From NCBI GenBank assembly GCA_002964805.2, contig PUDQ02000010.1, forward strand, positions 868,001 to 932,000: 64,000 nt of DNA, given 5' to 3'. The notes beneath the pieces were generated by a model that was not told where the DNA came from, ran no database searches, and was given only the letters and a program-made list of their open reading frames with translations. The translations under genes were made by a program, and so were the position numbers. Each line of letters starts with the position of its first letter. Position 1 is the first letter of the stretch. Below are positions 10,273 to 21,260 of the stretch, piece after piece. The DNA comes from Trametes villosa (taxonomy: Eukaryota > Basidiomycota > Agaricomycetes > Polyporales > Polyporaceae).

Positions 10273-11604
10273 ATGCCGGGCTTTCTCTCGAAGCTCATCG
10301 TCAGCACCGTCGGGCTGGGCAGCAAGGCGCTCATGCGTGGCGGGTTTTGTTCTTCGGTCACCGTCAACGGAATGGACAACCTCATACGTGCGCTGGAGAG
10401 CGATGAGCGTAATAGAGGGCGGGGAGTTGTAACGAGTGAGTGCAGGCCGCATCTTAACTTGTTTCCAGCTGACGCGACGCGTCTTGAAGTGTGCAACCAT
10501 ATTTCTACGTGAGTTCCCCTGCGCGAACCGAAACAAGATGTACAAACCCAACGTTTGAACAGTCTAGACGACCCCGGCGCGTGGGGAGTCCTTCCCGCAC
10601 ATTTTTACCGCGACTCGCGGAAAACGCGATGGACGCTGGGCGCGTCAGACATCATGTTCACAAATCCGTACGTGTGCCCTCTTCGGCCCCGTGGCTATTC
10701 ACCTTGGGGCAGAGACACTCAGCGCGCGACGGCATGTGTTCCCCCTCGCCAGATAGTGTCTTCTCCACGTTCTTTCGCTATGGCCAAGTGATCGAGACGT
10801 TCCGCGGGAAGGGCATCTTCCAGCCTGCAATAGACACCGCTATCGAGAAGCTGAACCGAGGGGACTGGGTGGGTGCATATACACTACTGTCAATCTGTCA
10901 ATCGGTGTACTGATGAGCGTGCTCTACAGATACATCTGTTCTCTGAGGGCAAGGTGAACCCGGAGTCTAGCAACCCCGAGAGCCCAAACGCCGCTCGTCT
11001 CCTACGGTTCAAGTGGGGAATGTATGTGCTCCGCACCGCCTCCACCGAGAGTGCCCGTACTGAGCGTCCTTTTCAGCGGCCGTATCGTCATGGAGGCACA
11101 ACAACCGCCAATAATCATCCCAATGTGGTTAACTGGTACGACCTACCTCGTGCCTGCAGCCAGTGAAGCTTACCAGCCGCATATATGCTAGGTTTCGACA
11201 AGCTCATGCCGGAGGGTCGTCCATTTCCCTACAAATTCCTACCCAAACCCGGCGCCGCGCTCAGCGTCACCTTCGGCGAACCCGTGCCTGTCACGGACGT
11301 CCAGGATGCCCTAGACACGCTCGTCCGTGAAAAGCGGCTACCTCCAGCCCCAGAAAGCACCCACGGAGGACTTGCGGATCCCGCGAGACCGCAGGAGGAG
11401 GCGCTGAGCGGGGCGGTGGCAGAGCACGGGTGGCTCGCTCGCCCGGTGACCCACGCCGTTGAGAGCGTTGCTGGGCGGCGGAAGGTTGAAGACGCGGTCT
11501 TGGCGGAGGAGATTGCACGGGTGAGGAGTGCGGTTACCGCGGTTATCCAGCGGGAGGTCGAGGCTTTGGGGCGGCGAGTGTTGGGCTTGCCTGAACAGAA
11601 GTAA
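10273..11604 (+). CDS. TAZ1: Tafazzin-like cardiolipin/lysophospholipid acyltransferase
   Basis: Seven exons: 10273-10435, 10469-10508, 10563-10667, 10757-10868, 10930-11021, 11077-11135 and 11192-11604. They join in phase to 327 codons. Tafazzin is a mitochondrial transacylase that remodels cardiolipin. Landmarks are the N-terminal STVGLGSKALM, an acyltransferase motif NHISTLDDPGAWG (here NH-X4-D), LGASDIMFTNP, YGQVIETFRGKGIFQPAID, IHLFSEGKVNPES, RFKWGIGRIVMEA and PPIIIPMWLTGFDKLMPE. The first intron is only 33 bp, the least secure junction. Four further residues would be added if translation starts at the in-frame ATG at 10261. The gene lies on the strand opposite to AUR1; the shared upstream space holds a hairpin repeat. 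Confidence 0.92.
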
Positions 11605-12652
11605 GCCTGCGTTACCATTGACATGGACAATCCTATGCTGTCGAGTACACTATTGTAGTCTGGCATATCGATATCATATTTCATGACGTGCCTTGTTACC
11701 TCGTTGGGAGTTCCGCCGCCGAGGTACTTACGTGCATGTAGCGAAGGAAGTACTCGTATGACGTAGTACGATCGGACCTGTAGCTTGCATTTGTACCGTC
11801 TGCCACAGGAGCTTGCTGCTTACCCCCCTTCTCTTCATCCCACCATGACCATACCGCGCGAGACCGATATACCCGTGTCGTTCAAGTTGAAGTTTAGTGA
11901 TGTCGTCGGCAATGACAGGGTCCAGCCGGTCCAGCCTCAACGTTAACGTTCAACGCTCACTCGGTGAGACTTCAAGCTCTACAGCACCGCTAGTCGTTCA
12001 AATCTCTAACTAGGCTTTTCGGCTTGACCTTGCATCTCGAAGCGCTTCATACATGTGCTGTTGGCCGTGGCACCCTGGAAATTGTTGCACGGTAAGCCCG
12101 GTGTTGTGGAGTGTCATGAGCAGTGCAATAATCAATTCGTCCGCAGCATCGGATGGCGCCCCGCGTGCGCGCGGACGACGCGAGGCGTGGTGGCGTGGAA
12201 CGCGCGCGACGCCGGGCCTTCGCCGGGCCCCGCGCTGGTTGGTCGACGAGGCTATCACGACGTTATTTCCCTCACAGACGCACTCCCGCTCGCCGTGTCT
12301 TTGCGAATACGCGCTCCGCTTGACCAATGCGGGATCAAGACATAACGCCATGGACAGCCCTCGGGGAGCCCTATGAAAGGCCGCACAGAAGGGCCGCGCA
12401 AACGCAGCCGCTCCCCGCCCGACGCTCGTCTCCAGGTCGAAAGTAACTTCCCGGGCCTGACAGCGTCACCAGCTCGGGCTTGGCTCGCATCCTTGGCACA
12501 CCTCACCGGCGCCGTGGCAGCGTCGCACATCACCGTCGTGCGGAGAAGTCCAGACCAAGCCGCCCGTACCCCACGCTTCTGGCAAGTCTCTTCTCCCGCT
12601 CTCTTCCCTCCCTTCTCGTCCGCTTCCCTTCCTCTCTCCCTCATCGGGCGCA
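11605..12652. other. Intergenic between tafazzin and the first CAX gene
   Basis: No gene is recognised. The last 70 bp before the CAX start, about 12580-12650, are strongly pyrimidine-rich (runs of TCTCTTCCCTCCC), a common feature of fungal core promoters and 5' leaders. The rest shows only overlapping, unsupported open frames. Confidence 0.45.
12580..12650 (+). promoter_or_regulatory. Pyrimidine-rich promoter/leader tract of CAX gene A
   Basis: An almost continuous C/T tract sits directly before the ATG at 12653. CT-rich blocks near transcription starts are widespread in fungal genes. That this tract is functional is inferred from position only. Confidence 0.35.
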
Positions 12653-15488
12653 ATGTCCTCTCCAAACGAAAAGGCTGACGCGACTGCGAGCAAAGTCATG
12701 GTTGACGAGGAGCGCGGGTATGCACTGCAGTTGCACGACAAGATGGAGACGGAGTACTTATATCCAGGATCCAGCGCCGGGTCGACTCTCGCAGAGCACG
12801 AGGCACCTGCACCTCACCCACGTTATGGGTACAGTGCCGCGTATGGCTACGCTGCGGACCGGGCGCAGGCTTTCTGGGACCGTCTGCGCGGAAAGGGCCA
12901 CAGGAAGATTGGGTGGCTGGAGAGTGGTCGGAGTATTGTCACGTCTTCTTGTGAGTTTCGTTCTTTCTCTTTTACCGCGCGTACTGAAGTAGAAAGCGCG
13001 TAATAGTTTTGAACCTTTTCCTAATATTCATCCCACTCGCGTGGGCATCACATTGGGAAATGGTACAATGGGGGCATGATGTCACCTTTGCACGTAAGGA
13101 CTGCATCTCTCTTCGCGTGAGCAAGCGGCATTAACCCCCCATCGCAAGTGTGCTTCCTTGCTATTATCCCTCTCGAGTGCATATTCGACTGGGGTGGTGA
13201 GCAGATGGCCATCTACCTTGGGAAGGACCTCGGGGATTTGCTTGTCATTACGCTCAACAAGTAAGCTATGCTTGTGACTAGCGGGAAGAGCCGTACTCAA
13301 CTTACTCTCAGCGCAGTGGAGGCGGTCTTGGCTATCATCCTCCTGGCGAAATGCGAGTAAGTAGCTTTACATGAGAGCTCTCCTGCGCGTGGCATCTCGA
13401 ATACTGACGAATATCTCCCAGACTTCGCCTCCTGCAGTCAACGATTGTCGGTACGTGTTGAAGGTGCAGCCGTGAATGGGGACCCACCGAAATGGCGGAA
13501 GTGTAACTCCGTTCCGACGGGTCGGAGTTCCACTTCCACTTACCCTGCCATGTCCACTCCCGTAGACGTTCCCGCCTGAACGAGTGGGCGGCGTAGCGGC
13601 ATGTGTGGACGAAGACGACGCGCATGTAACGCTGGTGACGAACAGCGCGCGTGCGTACGAGAGCAATATGGACGTGCGCATCAATAAGACAGAGTGTGCA
13701 GACGCGGATGCGGGTACGTGTATGATCATACACGGGGTGTGTGCCACGTGCCCGCACAGCGACGGCGAGGTGGACCCCCTCCAGCCTGCACAGCGAGGGC
13801 AAGGTCAAGGACGCCTGTGTGCGCGATGTGCGTGGTCAGCCAGCGTGTAGATGAACACGCTAAGTCCGCTCAGCTGCAATCAGGAGGATCTGTGTTTGCG
13901 AGGGGCCTAGCTTGCAAGACTACTTCCACCTGTGTTAAACTCACACTTCCACTTCCACCTGGCCAGTTCTACGCCCACCGTTTTAGTATATACTCTGCCG
14001 TGAACTCTGACGCTGATCTTACTGCTTCCAATCTAGGTGTCGTGCTTCTGCATCTACTCCTCATCCCCGGTACGGCATTTCTAGTCGGAGGCCACAATGT
14101 CCGCCACCAGACTCTGCATCCCCACCATACCGACTTGAACCACTCGCTACTGATGATCGGGTAACGCTCTCGCTCCCTGTGTGCGACTCGCAGCGCATTA
14201 ATCCAGCTCAACCCACTAGTGTTCTCGCGACAATGCTCCCTACCGCCTTCTTTGCAGCTCTGGACCGCGGAGCTAATGCCGTTTCGGCCGCTGGGTCTGA
14301 GACCGGCTCTGCGTTCGTTAACGACACAACCCGCGGTGAGATCCTTAAGATGAGCCGTGGAATTGCAATCATGCTTCTAGTCGTGTAGGCCCATTTCTCC
14401 ACACTATATGCGCTGCTTCTGACGTTGGGACGAAGATATGTCGCGTCCCGCGTGTACCTGCATAACCCTCCTGGCGACAACAACGCGCTCACCGTGCCGC
14501 ACGACGCGCCTGCAGCGATCCACCACGAGGAGAAAGAGCTGCTCGAAGAAGAGCCCGTCGTGAACCCCTGGGCGTGCATGATACTCCTTGGGATCACCGT
14601 CGCGCTCATGGCGGTCACCGCGGAGTTCGTACGTACCCTTCTACGTTCGCTGTGTGTGCACATCTCTCATGGTGAATTCAGCTGGTAGAGAGTATCGACG
14701 AAGTCCGTGAGACGTCCGGCATCCAAACTGAGTACGTCCTCCGCCTTCCCACTCTCATACGAACTCCCAACTCACAACATCACGCCCTCTATCAGATGGT
14801 TCGGCCTCGTTCTTCTCCCGATCGTCTCCTTCTCCGCGGACGGCGTCGTCGCGATCCTCTTCTTCTTCCAGTCGATCTACGACCACCTCACTCACCGCGA
14901 GATCCTCGTGCCGTCGATGCTCGCCCGCGGTCGTGCGATCGACCTCAGCATCCAGTTTACGCTCTGGTGGATGCCCGTGCTCGTCCTCCTTGGCTGGTGG
15001 GTGAGCAAGCCGATGCACCTCCTCTTCGGTGCGTACCACACTTCCAAAGCGATTCATGCGCGTAAGTGTGGACTGTGGGCGGGATGCTGATCGGATGTGG
15101 CAGACTATCTGGAGGTCGCGCTGCTACTCGGGTCGTGCTTCCTGGTCAACTACGTCACTGCAGATGCGAAGACGAACTGGGTCGAGGTCAGTCCTGTCAT
15201 CAACCACACTCTCTGGCGGCGCGAAACTGACGCGTTGTCTTTCCGTAGGGCCTCATCATGGTCATCTTCTACTTCATGATCGTGAGTGCCGCACCTTCCC
15301 CGCCAATCCTCACAGCGCTGAACTCGTCTGTACAGGCCCTCGTAACGTGGTTCTATCCCGGCCAGCCCGAGGTTGCGTTCATGCTCAACTGCGAGGGCAC
15401 CGTCGCCGAGGCCGTCGCGGGCGGCGAGGAGGGCCAGATCGAGCTCGTCGTCTCCGGCGCGAAGGCGCTTCTCGCGCGCGCTCTCTAA
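12653..15488 (+). CDS. CAX-type cation/proton exchanger homologue, paralogue A
   Basis: Thirteen exons: 12653-12950, 13007-13093, 13149-13260, 13312-13356, 13422-13450, 14037-14160, 14220-14384, 14436-14628, 14682-14731, 14796-15028, 15104-15186, 15249-15281 and 15336-15488. All junctions keep phase and give 534 codons. The fold matches vacuolar Ca2+/H+ exchangers (VCX1/CAX): about eleven hydrophobic helices, LRLLQSTIVGVVLLHLLLIP and AFLVGG after the first repeat, LWWMPVLVLLGWW in the second, and a His-rich central loop. The family's GNxxE ion-binding motifs are altered: the first is NNAVEA and the second reads SFSADG where GNAAEH is expected. Intron 5 (586 bp) contains a hairpin repeat; the matching intron in paralogues B and C is 58 bp. 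Transport activity is uncertain. Confidence 0.85.
13491..13962 (+). repeat. GGAAGTGGAAC hairpin repeat family, copy 2 (inside an intron)
   Basis: About 0.47 kb inside intron 5 of CAX paralogue A. One end is a hairpin (13494-13541) with arms GGAAGTGTAACTCCG and CGGAGTTCCACTTCC. The far end carries CACTTCCACTTCCACC, an inverted match to the start. The interior has GTGGACGAAGACGACGCGC and CCGCACAGCGACGGCGAGG motifs shared with the other two copies. No coding capacity. The host gene's splice phase is kept. Confidence 0.7.
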
Positions 15489-15906
15489 CTTGTGTCACAT
15501 CTCCCGCGCACTCCCACCCTGCCACAATTGTTGGTAAGGATGTTACATACGGACTGCTACGTCTAATTGCTCTCGTGTATATGTATTGCTCTGCTTTAGC
15601 ACTCACGACTTACGACCGGACGTTGCTCGCTACGGATACCGCTGCTTTAGAGTCACCCACGCGCTCGGTTTTGCATGTATACCTATCGGATTTATATCCT
15701 ACGTTCTTCCTAGGAGTTGGCTGCCTGGAATGTTGTATGTGGGTATAACTGACTGGAGCAGGTCAGTCCGTGTGATGGGCGCCTAATGGCACACCTCCAC
15801 ATTCCGAGAGTCTCGGAAAACGACTTGATCCCGACCTCCCGCCTGCTCATACCGCCACGGCCTGCTTCTCGAGGCTCTTGTTTCGCACCACTGCTCTTCT
15901 ACACCG

Positions 15907-16669
15907 ATGTCGCATATACCATGGGATACGCTCAAACGCGAGACGATCCGCGCGATGATCAAGGACTTCGGGCTCGCGCCGTACACCGCAGGCGTGCGCC
16001 GCGAGAAGCTCATCCAGCTGCTGAAGGACGTCGAGACGGATGGTCGTGCGTGCACCTATCTTCATTGAAAATGCGTGCTGCGCTGATCTACATATGTGCG
16101 TAGGCGAAGCGGTCATCCAGCGCCTGCAAGAACAGGCGGACCGCGAGCGCGAACGGCAGGGCAGCCCCGAGGTGGAATACTACGCCGGCCCATCCAGCCC
16201 CTCCTTCAGCCTGCGCCCCGTCGTAGAGATCCCGTCACGCGCCGCAGCCGGACCAAGTCGCGCACGGCCGACCTCCCAGTCCACCAGCGCGAGCCCACGA
16301 AGTGGCCGCTCCGCGCAGCAGAAGCAGCGCATCCCTCCTCCGAGCTACGCCGTCCTCTACCAGCTCGAACAGGAGATCAGCGCGCCGTCTGCGGCCCCTA
16401 TCCCGCTTATGCACCCAAACCGACCGTTTGAGGGGGTGTTCCTCCCGCCGCCACCTCGCAGGGTACGCCCGGTCGTGGCGGAAGAGGAAGAGTCGGATTC
16501 GCCGGAATCAGAGTCAGCATCCCACGCGCCGCGCGCACCGCGTGCGCGCGAAGAAGGTGGACGGACGAGCGGTTCTGCTTCGGCCATGCGGTTCGACGCG
16601 GTGGAGGTGACCAGGCCAGTGGAAGCGGTCAGACGGCAATGGAGGCAAGACGCGGCGAGCAGCGGGTGA
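15907..16669 (+). CDS. Hypothetical protein with short N-terminal SAP/HeH-like helical segment
   Basis: Two exons (15907-16045 and 16104-16669) give 234 codons. The first exon encodes a compact amphipathic segment, WDTLKRETIRAMIKDFGLAP, followed by REKLIQLLKDVE. This resembles small SAP/HeH-like DNA-binding helices, an analogy by pattern only. The second exon encodes an Arg/Glu-rich helix (VIQRLQEQADRERER) and then a Ser/Pro-rich disordered tail. The gene sits between CAX paralogues A and B on the same strand. I do not recognise a named family. The donor at 16046 (GTGCGT) was chosen over an overlapping weaker GTCGTG. Confidence 0.6.
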
Positions 16670-17523
16670 ATCACGGTCTTTAAGCTCCGGTTGGGTAGGT
16701 GCTCAAGGAATGATTATACTAAGGGTGTACGCGGATGGCTTGCGTTGTTGTGCGTCCGGTATTTTTCCGCCACGTATCCGAGTCGCGCCTCGCTCACCAA
16801 TGTTACACAGGTACTATGGATCATTGTGCTGTCCTACGGACATGGTGTATCAATATCTACTGGTGTTTTTGGTTCCACTGCCTCCATCCACCTACTACGC
16901 TTCCCTGGCGGCTCCTAGACCTACCTCGCTGCAAAGGCGGGGTCACGGTGCATCCCTCGACCCTCCGGGGACGGGTCGTCCACTCTTTGACTTCCTGTGC
17001 ACTGATACTTTCCAGGTGGGCGCACAGGATGTCTACCTACATTGCCTTGTTACGGCATGCTGCGCGAATCGTTGGCTCCGCACGGTGACATGGTCCACCA
17101 CGATGCTTCGATCCAGCACGGAGGTCTATTCGACAATGAAATGAAAGCTCGGGGAGCGCCGGTTCCACCTTCCAATACGCTTCCACACGCCGCGGGGCTG
17201 TGGTGGACCGGCACCTTCCAAATGCAACCCGCTTGCTTCCGTTCTCGAACCCCGGTGTGTTCAACGATTCGCAACCTAGATGTTCAGCACCGTTGTCGAT
17301 GAGTTGAAGGGCGCAACGGTGGCCTTGATCCCCCGTGCGGTCGTGCAGGCTCGTACGGCGTAGGTGTCCTCGCTGCCGCGTAGTCCGCGCGAGCAGCTCG
17401 CGAGGACGCACCGTGTTGGCGGGTATGCTGGTACACCTGGTCGTCGATAAATGGCTCTACGGCAGCAGCGCGAAGGTCTGCGTCGTTCCTTCCCCTCCGT
17501 TTTCGTATTACTACTGAGACAGA
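16670..17523. other. Intergenic, no gene recognised
   Basis: This lies between the hypothetical gene and CAX paralogue B. Open frames on both strands overlap and show no family resemblance. Some GGTCCACC/GGTGGACC motifs recur but I see no defined repeat. Confidence 0.4.
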
Positions 17524-20056
17524 ATGACTAGTCCCGTACTAGGGGCGGATGCCCCTGCTAGGAAATCCTCCGCTATGAGCTCCCCAGCTGTGGGCAATTC
17601 TGCTCAGGGCATAGCCAAGCCAGAGACAACGTATAGTGTTTCTTTGCTTGAAGTACACCAGCAGACTAACATTTTCCTTTTTCACTGAAGCGTGGCTCAA
17701 TCGTCGGCATTGACGCGTTGTCGGAAGCATGCTGGTTTCATAGAGAGTTGCTTGAGGGTCGCCAAAGCCTCATGTGAGTAATCTTTGTGAAGTTATCTTT
17801 CAATATTGCAAGATTGACACAGACACTGTAAGGGCTCAACGGTTTCTTCATCGTCATTCCGTTCGCGTGGGCCTCGCATTGGCTGGTCGACGAATGGGGC
17901 CACGAAGTCACCTTCATCCGTGAGTGGCTTACACCGGCCAGTAAATGCCCGCTCGCGTATTGACCACTCGACCGGAATACCGTTGAACAGTGTGTTTCAT
18001 CTCCATAATACCGCTGCAGAACATATTCGACTGGTGCGGAGATCAGATCTTCAATCCCGACGAGGAAAAGGCGCGGCAAGCCTCTAGCGAGAGCACGGAA
18101 TCCCCGCAGGCGTCGGGGGCAGCCCAGCAGACCAATGACGAGGAGTCATCGCCGGCCTCGGGCGCAAGCCATCCGCATACTTCCAAAGACGAGAACAAGG
18201 ACAAGGACAAGGACAAGGACAAGGACAAGGACAAGGACAAGAGCATGGTTAACAGCAAGAAGGAGATATTGCATGACTTGGGCGAGTTCCTCTCCATCAC
18301 GCTCAAGAAGTACGTCTAGCCTTCTCATACTCCCCCATGCGTCGTTGACTGAATGCTCGACAGTTTGGTGGAGGCAATTTTGGCGGCGATACTACTGAGG
18401 AATTGCCAGTATGTCATTTCTACCTCACCCTATAACGGCGAGTACCCCGTTTTCTCATGCACAACGGCGTCTATTGTTAGCTTGCGACTCCTTCAGTCGA
18501 CGGTCGTAGGTGAGCCACACGGTTACATCCTTGGGTAGACAACTATTGAACCTGAGCTCATCCGCAGGAGTGGTGGTGTTGCACTTATTGCTCATCCCCG
18601 GCACGGCGTTCTTCGTCGGCGGAAGCCAACTACCCCACCAGATCCTGCGTCCGCACCATACCGCACTTAATCCCTCGCTCCTGATGTCCGGGTAAGGTCC
18701 CCTTGTCTTCATTTTACTCTCGCCTTTCGCTAACGGGATAGGGCCTTCTAACAATCAGCGTGATCGCAATCATGCTTCCCACTGCCTTCTTCGCTGCGCT
18801 TGACCGCGGTGGCAGCGCAGATGGATCGCACGACACCTTCGTCTCAGATTCCATACGAGGTTCACTCCTCAAAATGAGCCGTGGGATCTCGGTCATGCTC
18901 CTCCTCATGTACGTCGTCTCACACGCTCCCGGTCGTACGAGGGCGGTTAATCATGCACGCTATGAGTAGATACATCACTTCACGCATATACCAACATGTC
19001 ATCATCCCATGGCCTTCGAATTGGCATTGCCTCAGTCGTCTTCAGAAACGCAAAGACAATGTGCAACCTTCCAAGGACGCGAAGAAGCAACGGAGGGCTT
19101 GCTCACCTGGAGATGACACCTCCCCTGCAAGGACCCAGGTGAGCGATACAGCTGCAGTTAATTCCGAAAAGGGATAGTCGGTGACAAACGCGGCGTAGAA
19201 AAAACTCCCGGTACACTGGTCCTTCTATGCTTTCCTCATCTGCACGACTACCGCTATTATGGCTTTCACCGCCGAATTTGTAAGTACGCCCTCGACATGT
19301 TCATGGCAGGAACATTCTGACAGTCCATTTAGCTTGTACAGAGCATCGAGCCCTTTCAGGAGCGCTTTGATATCCAGGCAGAGTGCGCTTTCCTTGCTGT
19401 CTATTGTCGCCCTGCGTGTTTGACTCACATACTCTGGCCCTCGCGCAGATGGTTCGGCCTGATCCTCCTCCCGATCGTGTCTTTTTCCCCTGAAGCCGCG
19501 ATTGTATGCGTATGCTTCCTAGCGACAGTGATTGGATACGACAAGCAGTCAGAAATAGAGTCTACGCTGGCGCACGGCCGGCCCATCGACTTGAGCATTC
19601 AATTCACGCTCTGGTGGATGCCGCTGCTCGTGCTGTTCGCCTGGTGGACAGGAAAGCCGCTTCATCTCCTGTTCGGTGCGTTCTTACTTCTCAACACCGA
19701 TTTGAGTGATGGAATGCTGAACGAGGGGCCAATCAGACTACTTCGAGGTGGCGCTGCTTTTGGGGTCGTGTTTCTTGGTCAACTATGTCATGGCGGACGG
19801 GAAGACGAACATCGCGGAGGGCATGACCATGATTATGTTCTACGTCATGATCGTAAGCAGTCCGCTTTCCCCGTTTTTGTGTTACAGTGTTCACAGTAGT
19901 CGATGGATACAGGCGACTGCAGCTTGGTTCTATCCTGGTCAACCCCAGGTGGCCTTCTTGCTCAGCTGCCCAGATTCTGTCTCGGAGGCGGTCGCTAGCG
20001 GCGTTGGCAACACGCTGGCCGCCTCGTCCGGGTTGCGATTCGTACAGGACCGATGA
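17524..20056 (+). CDS. CAX-type cation/proton exchanger homologue, paralogue B
   Basis: Fourteen exons: 17524-17630, 17691-17773, 17833-17919, 17991-18309, 18364-18408, 18481-18509, 18568-18691, 18759-18908, 18970-19138, 19199-19279, 19333-19382, 19449-19675, 19737-19852 and 19913-20056. They join in phase to 576 codons. Intron 1 has a clear branch site CTAAC 20 bp before its acceptor. Core segments match paralogues A and C: FFIVIPFAWASHWLVDEWGH, LCFISIIPLQNIFDWCGDQ, LLQSTVVGVVVLHLLLIP. The first ion-binding motif is KNLVEA, the second LPIVSFSPEA. Unlike the others it has an insertion of about 65 residues before the first repeat, Ser/Glu-rich and then (Lys-Asp)7. The N-terminus is poorly conserved and its first exon is the least certain part. 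Confidence 0.82.
18197..18238 (+). repeat. In-frame AAGGAC hexanucleotide repeat, seven units
   Basis: Seven perfect AAGGAC units inside exon 4 of CAX paralogue B encode a Lys-Asp repeat in a predicted cytosolic loop. The two sister genes lack it. Confidence 0.95.
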
Positions 20057-21260
20057 GGTATTCCCTGCAGCAACGACTGGACAAATGTAGCGGGCGATTC
20101 CATGGGCGGGCCAGCGGGTCTACTAGGAAGCGTCAGCTCAGTTTCGCAGACGGCTTTCGGGATGCAGATGTTGCGGTCGGCATGCCAGGATATGTACCGG
20201 TGGTTCTCATGATTTTGTCTCCAGCGTTTTGTATCTTTATGAATGCACAGTTTCCTACTCGCCTCGCCGCGGTTGGCACCACCGCGAATGCTAAGGTGAA
20301 GTGTGTATAGGTCGGTGCTATATCCCCGTTGGCTACTGCCCGTCGTGACATGGCTGATATCACACGTCTTCAGGAGGGCGCGCGCGCGAAGACTGCATAC
20401 CGCCCAATGTCACCTACAGTCAAGGGCCAAATGCCTATGCCCACGCGTTCACGGTGTGGCGATCATAGCGGTCGTCCTCGATTTAACCCAGGCGTATCAC
20501 ACCTCCTTCCGGCAGTCCCGAGCTTCGCCCCGTACATATACTATGGGTGGCGAATCTTTGGGCGCCGCCGCCACTCGATGAGCTCCGCACACCTGCAGAC
20601 GGCGAGGCCCATTAATGCATGTAAGTCCTATTCCTGTTCTTGCTCCGCATCGGCCCTCCTTATGATTCCCGTTCTTTCCATCGAAGATAACCAATGTCGT
20701 TGCGCCTTTTATGCGGGGTGCGTGGATACCCGCCGATGTCCAGTGCCCAGGATTTCTGCACTCCTCCGTCTCCGCAAAGTTCCCTCGGATCTCAGCAAGA
20801 TGCCAGCACTTGGTCCACCACGCTGTTTCGACCTGGTGCAGCTGTCCACCGATAGCAGGGAAGCCTCCTAAGCGCCTTCGCAACCCTCTCCACCGGAATG
20901 CACCTTCCATACGCGCATCGGGGCTACGGTAGGAAGGGCACACTCTCAACACGAGTTGTTCATTCGCCACATCCGCGCCGGTGAAGCAGAGGCGATCGCT
21001 GCAGCTCGGGCGGGAAGCCTGCCAGTGGCGGCAATCTGCTGAAGGCAGAACAACGACCTCGATCGCTTGCCGCATCGTCCCGTGGGAGGTGCGATATAGG
21101 TGCCTACAGGGTGCTGTGGTCAGCGCGAGCATACCGCGAGGACGCGCCATGGGGTAGTAGGGCGTGCGCGCCCACCCAAATGATATAGTTCTCTCGCGGC
21201 AGCGGTAGGAGTGTCTATGTTCTCCTCCCTCTGTTTCTCTTCGCAAATTCCAACGCTAGA
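20057..21260. other. Intergenic, no gene recognised
   Basis: Spacer between CAX paralogues B and C. A 249-codon open frame on the minus strand (20497-21246) has no recognisable domain and a composition like the shadow frames of the region, so I do not call it. Nothing else stands out. Confidence 0.4.

Noticed and set aside
9969..10406. Extra 5' exon for tafazzin
   Set aside because: A stop (TAA) lies between the RPLWG-like words and the ATG at 10261, and no good splice pair bridges it.
12373..12678. Upstream frame that could extend CAX paralogue A
   Set aside because: It is in a different frame from MSSPNEKAD and covers the pyrimidine-rich leader.
18043..18306. Minus-strand frame with leucine-serine repeats
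   Set aside because: It is only the reverse of the Lys-Asp hexamer repeat in CAX paralogue B.
20497..21246. 249-codon minus-strand frame between CAX B and C
   Set aside because: No recognisable domain, no intron signals, and composition like neighbouring shadow frames.
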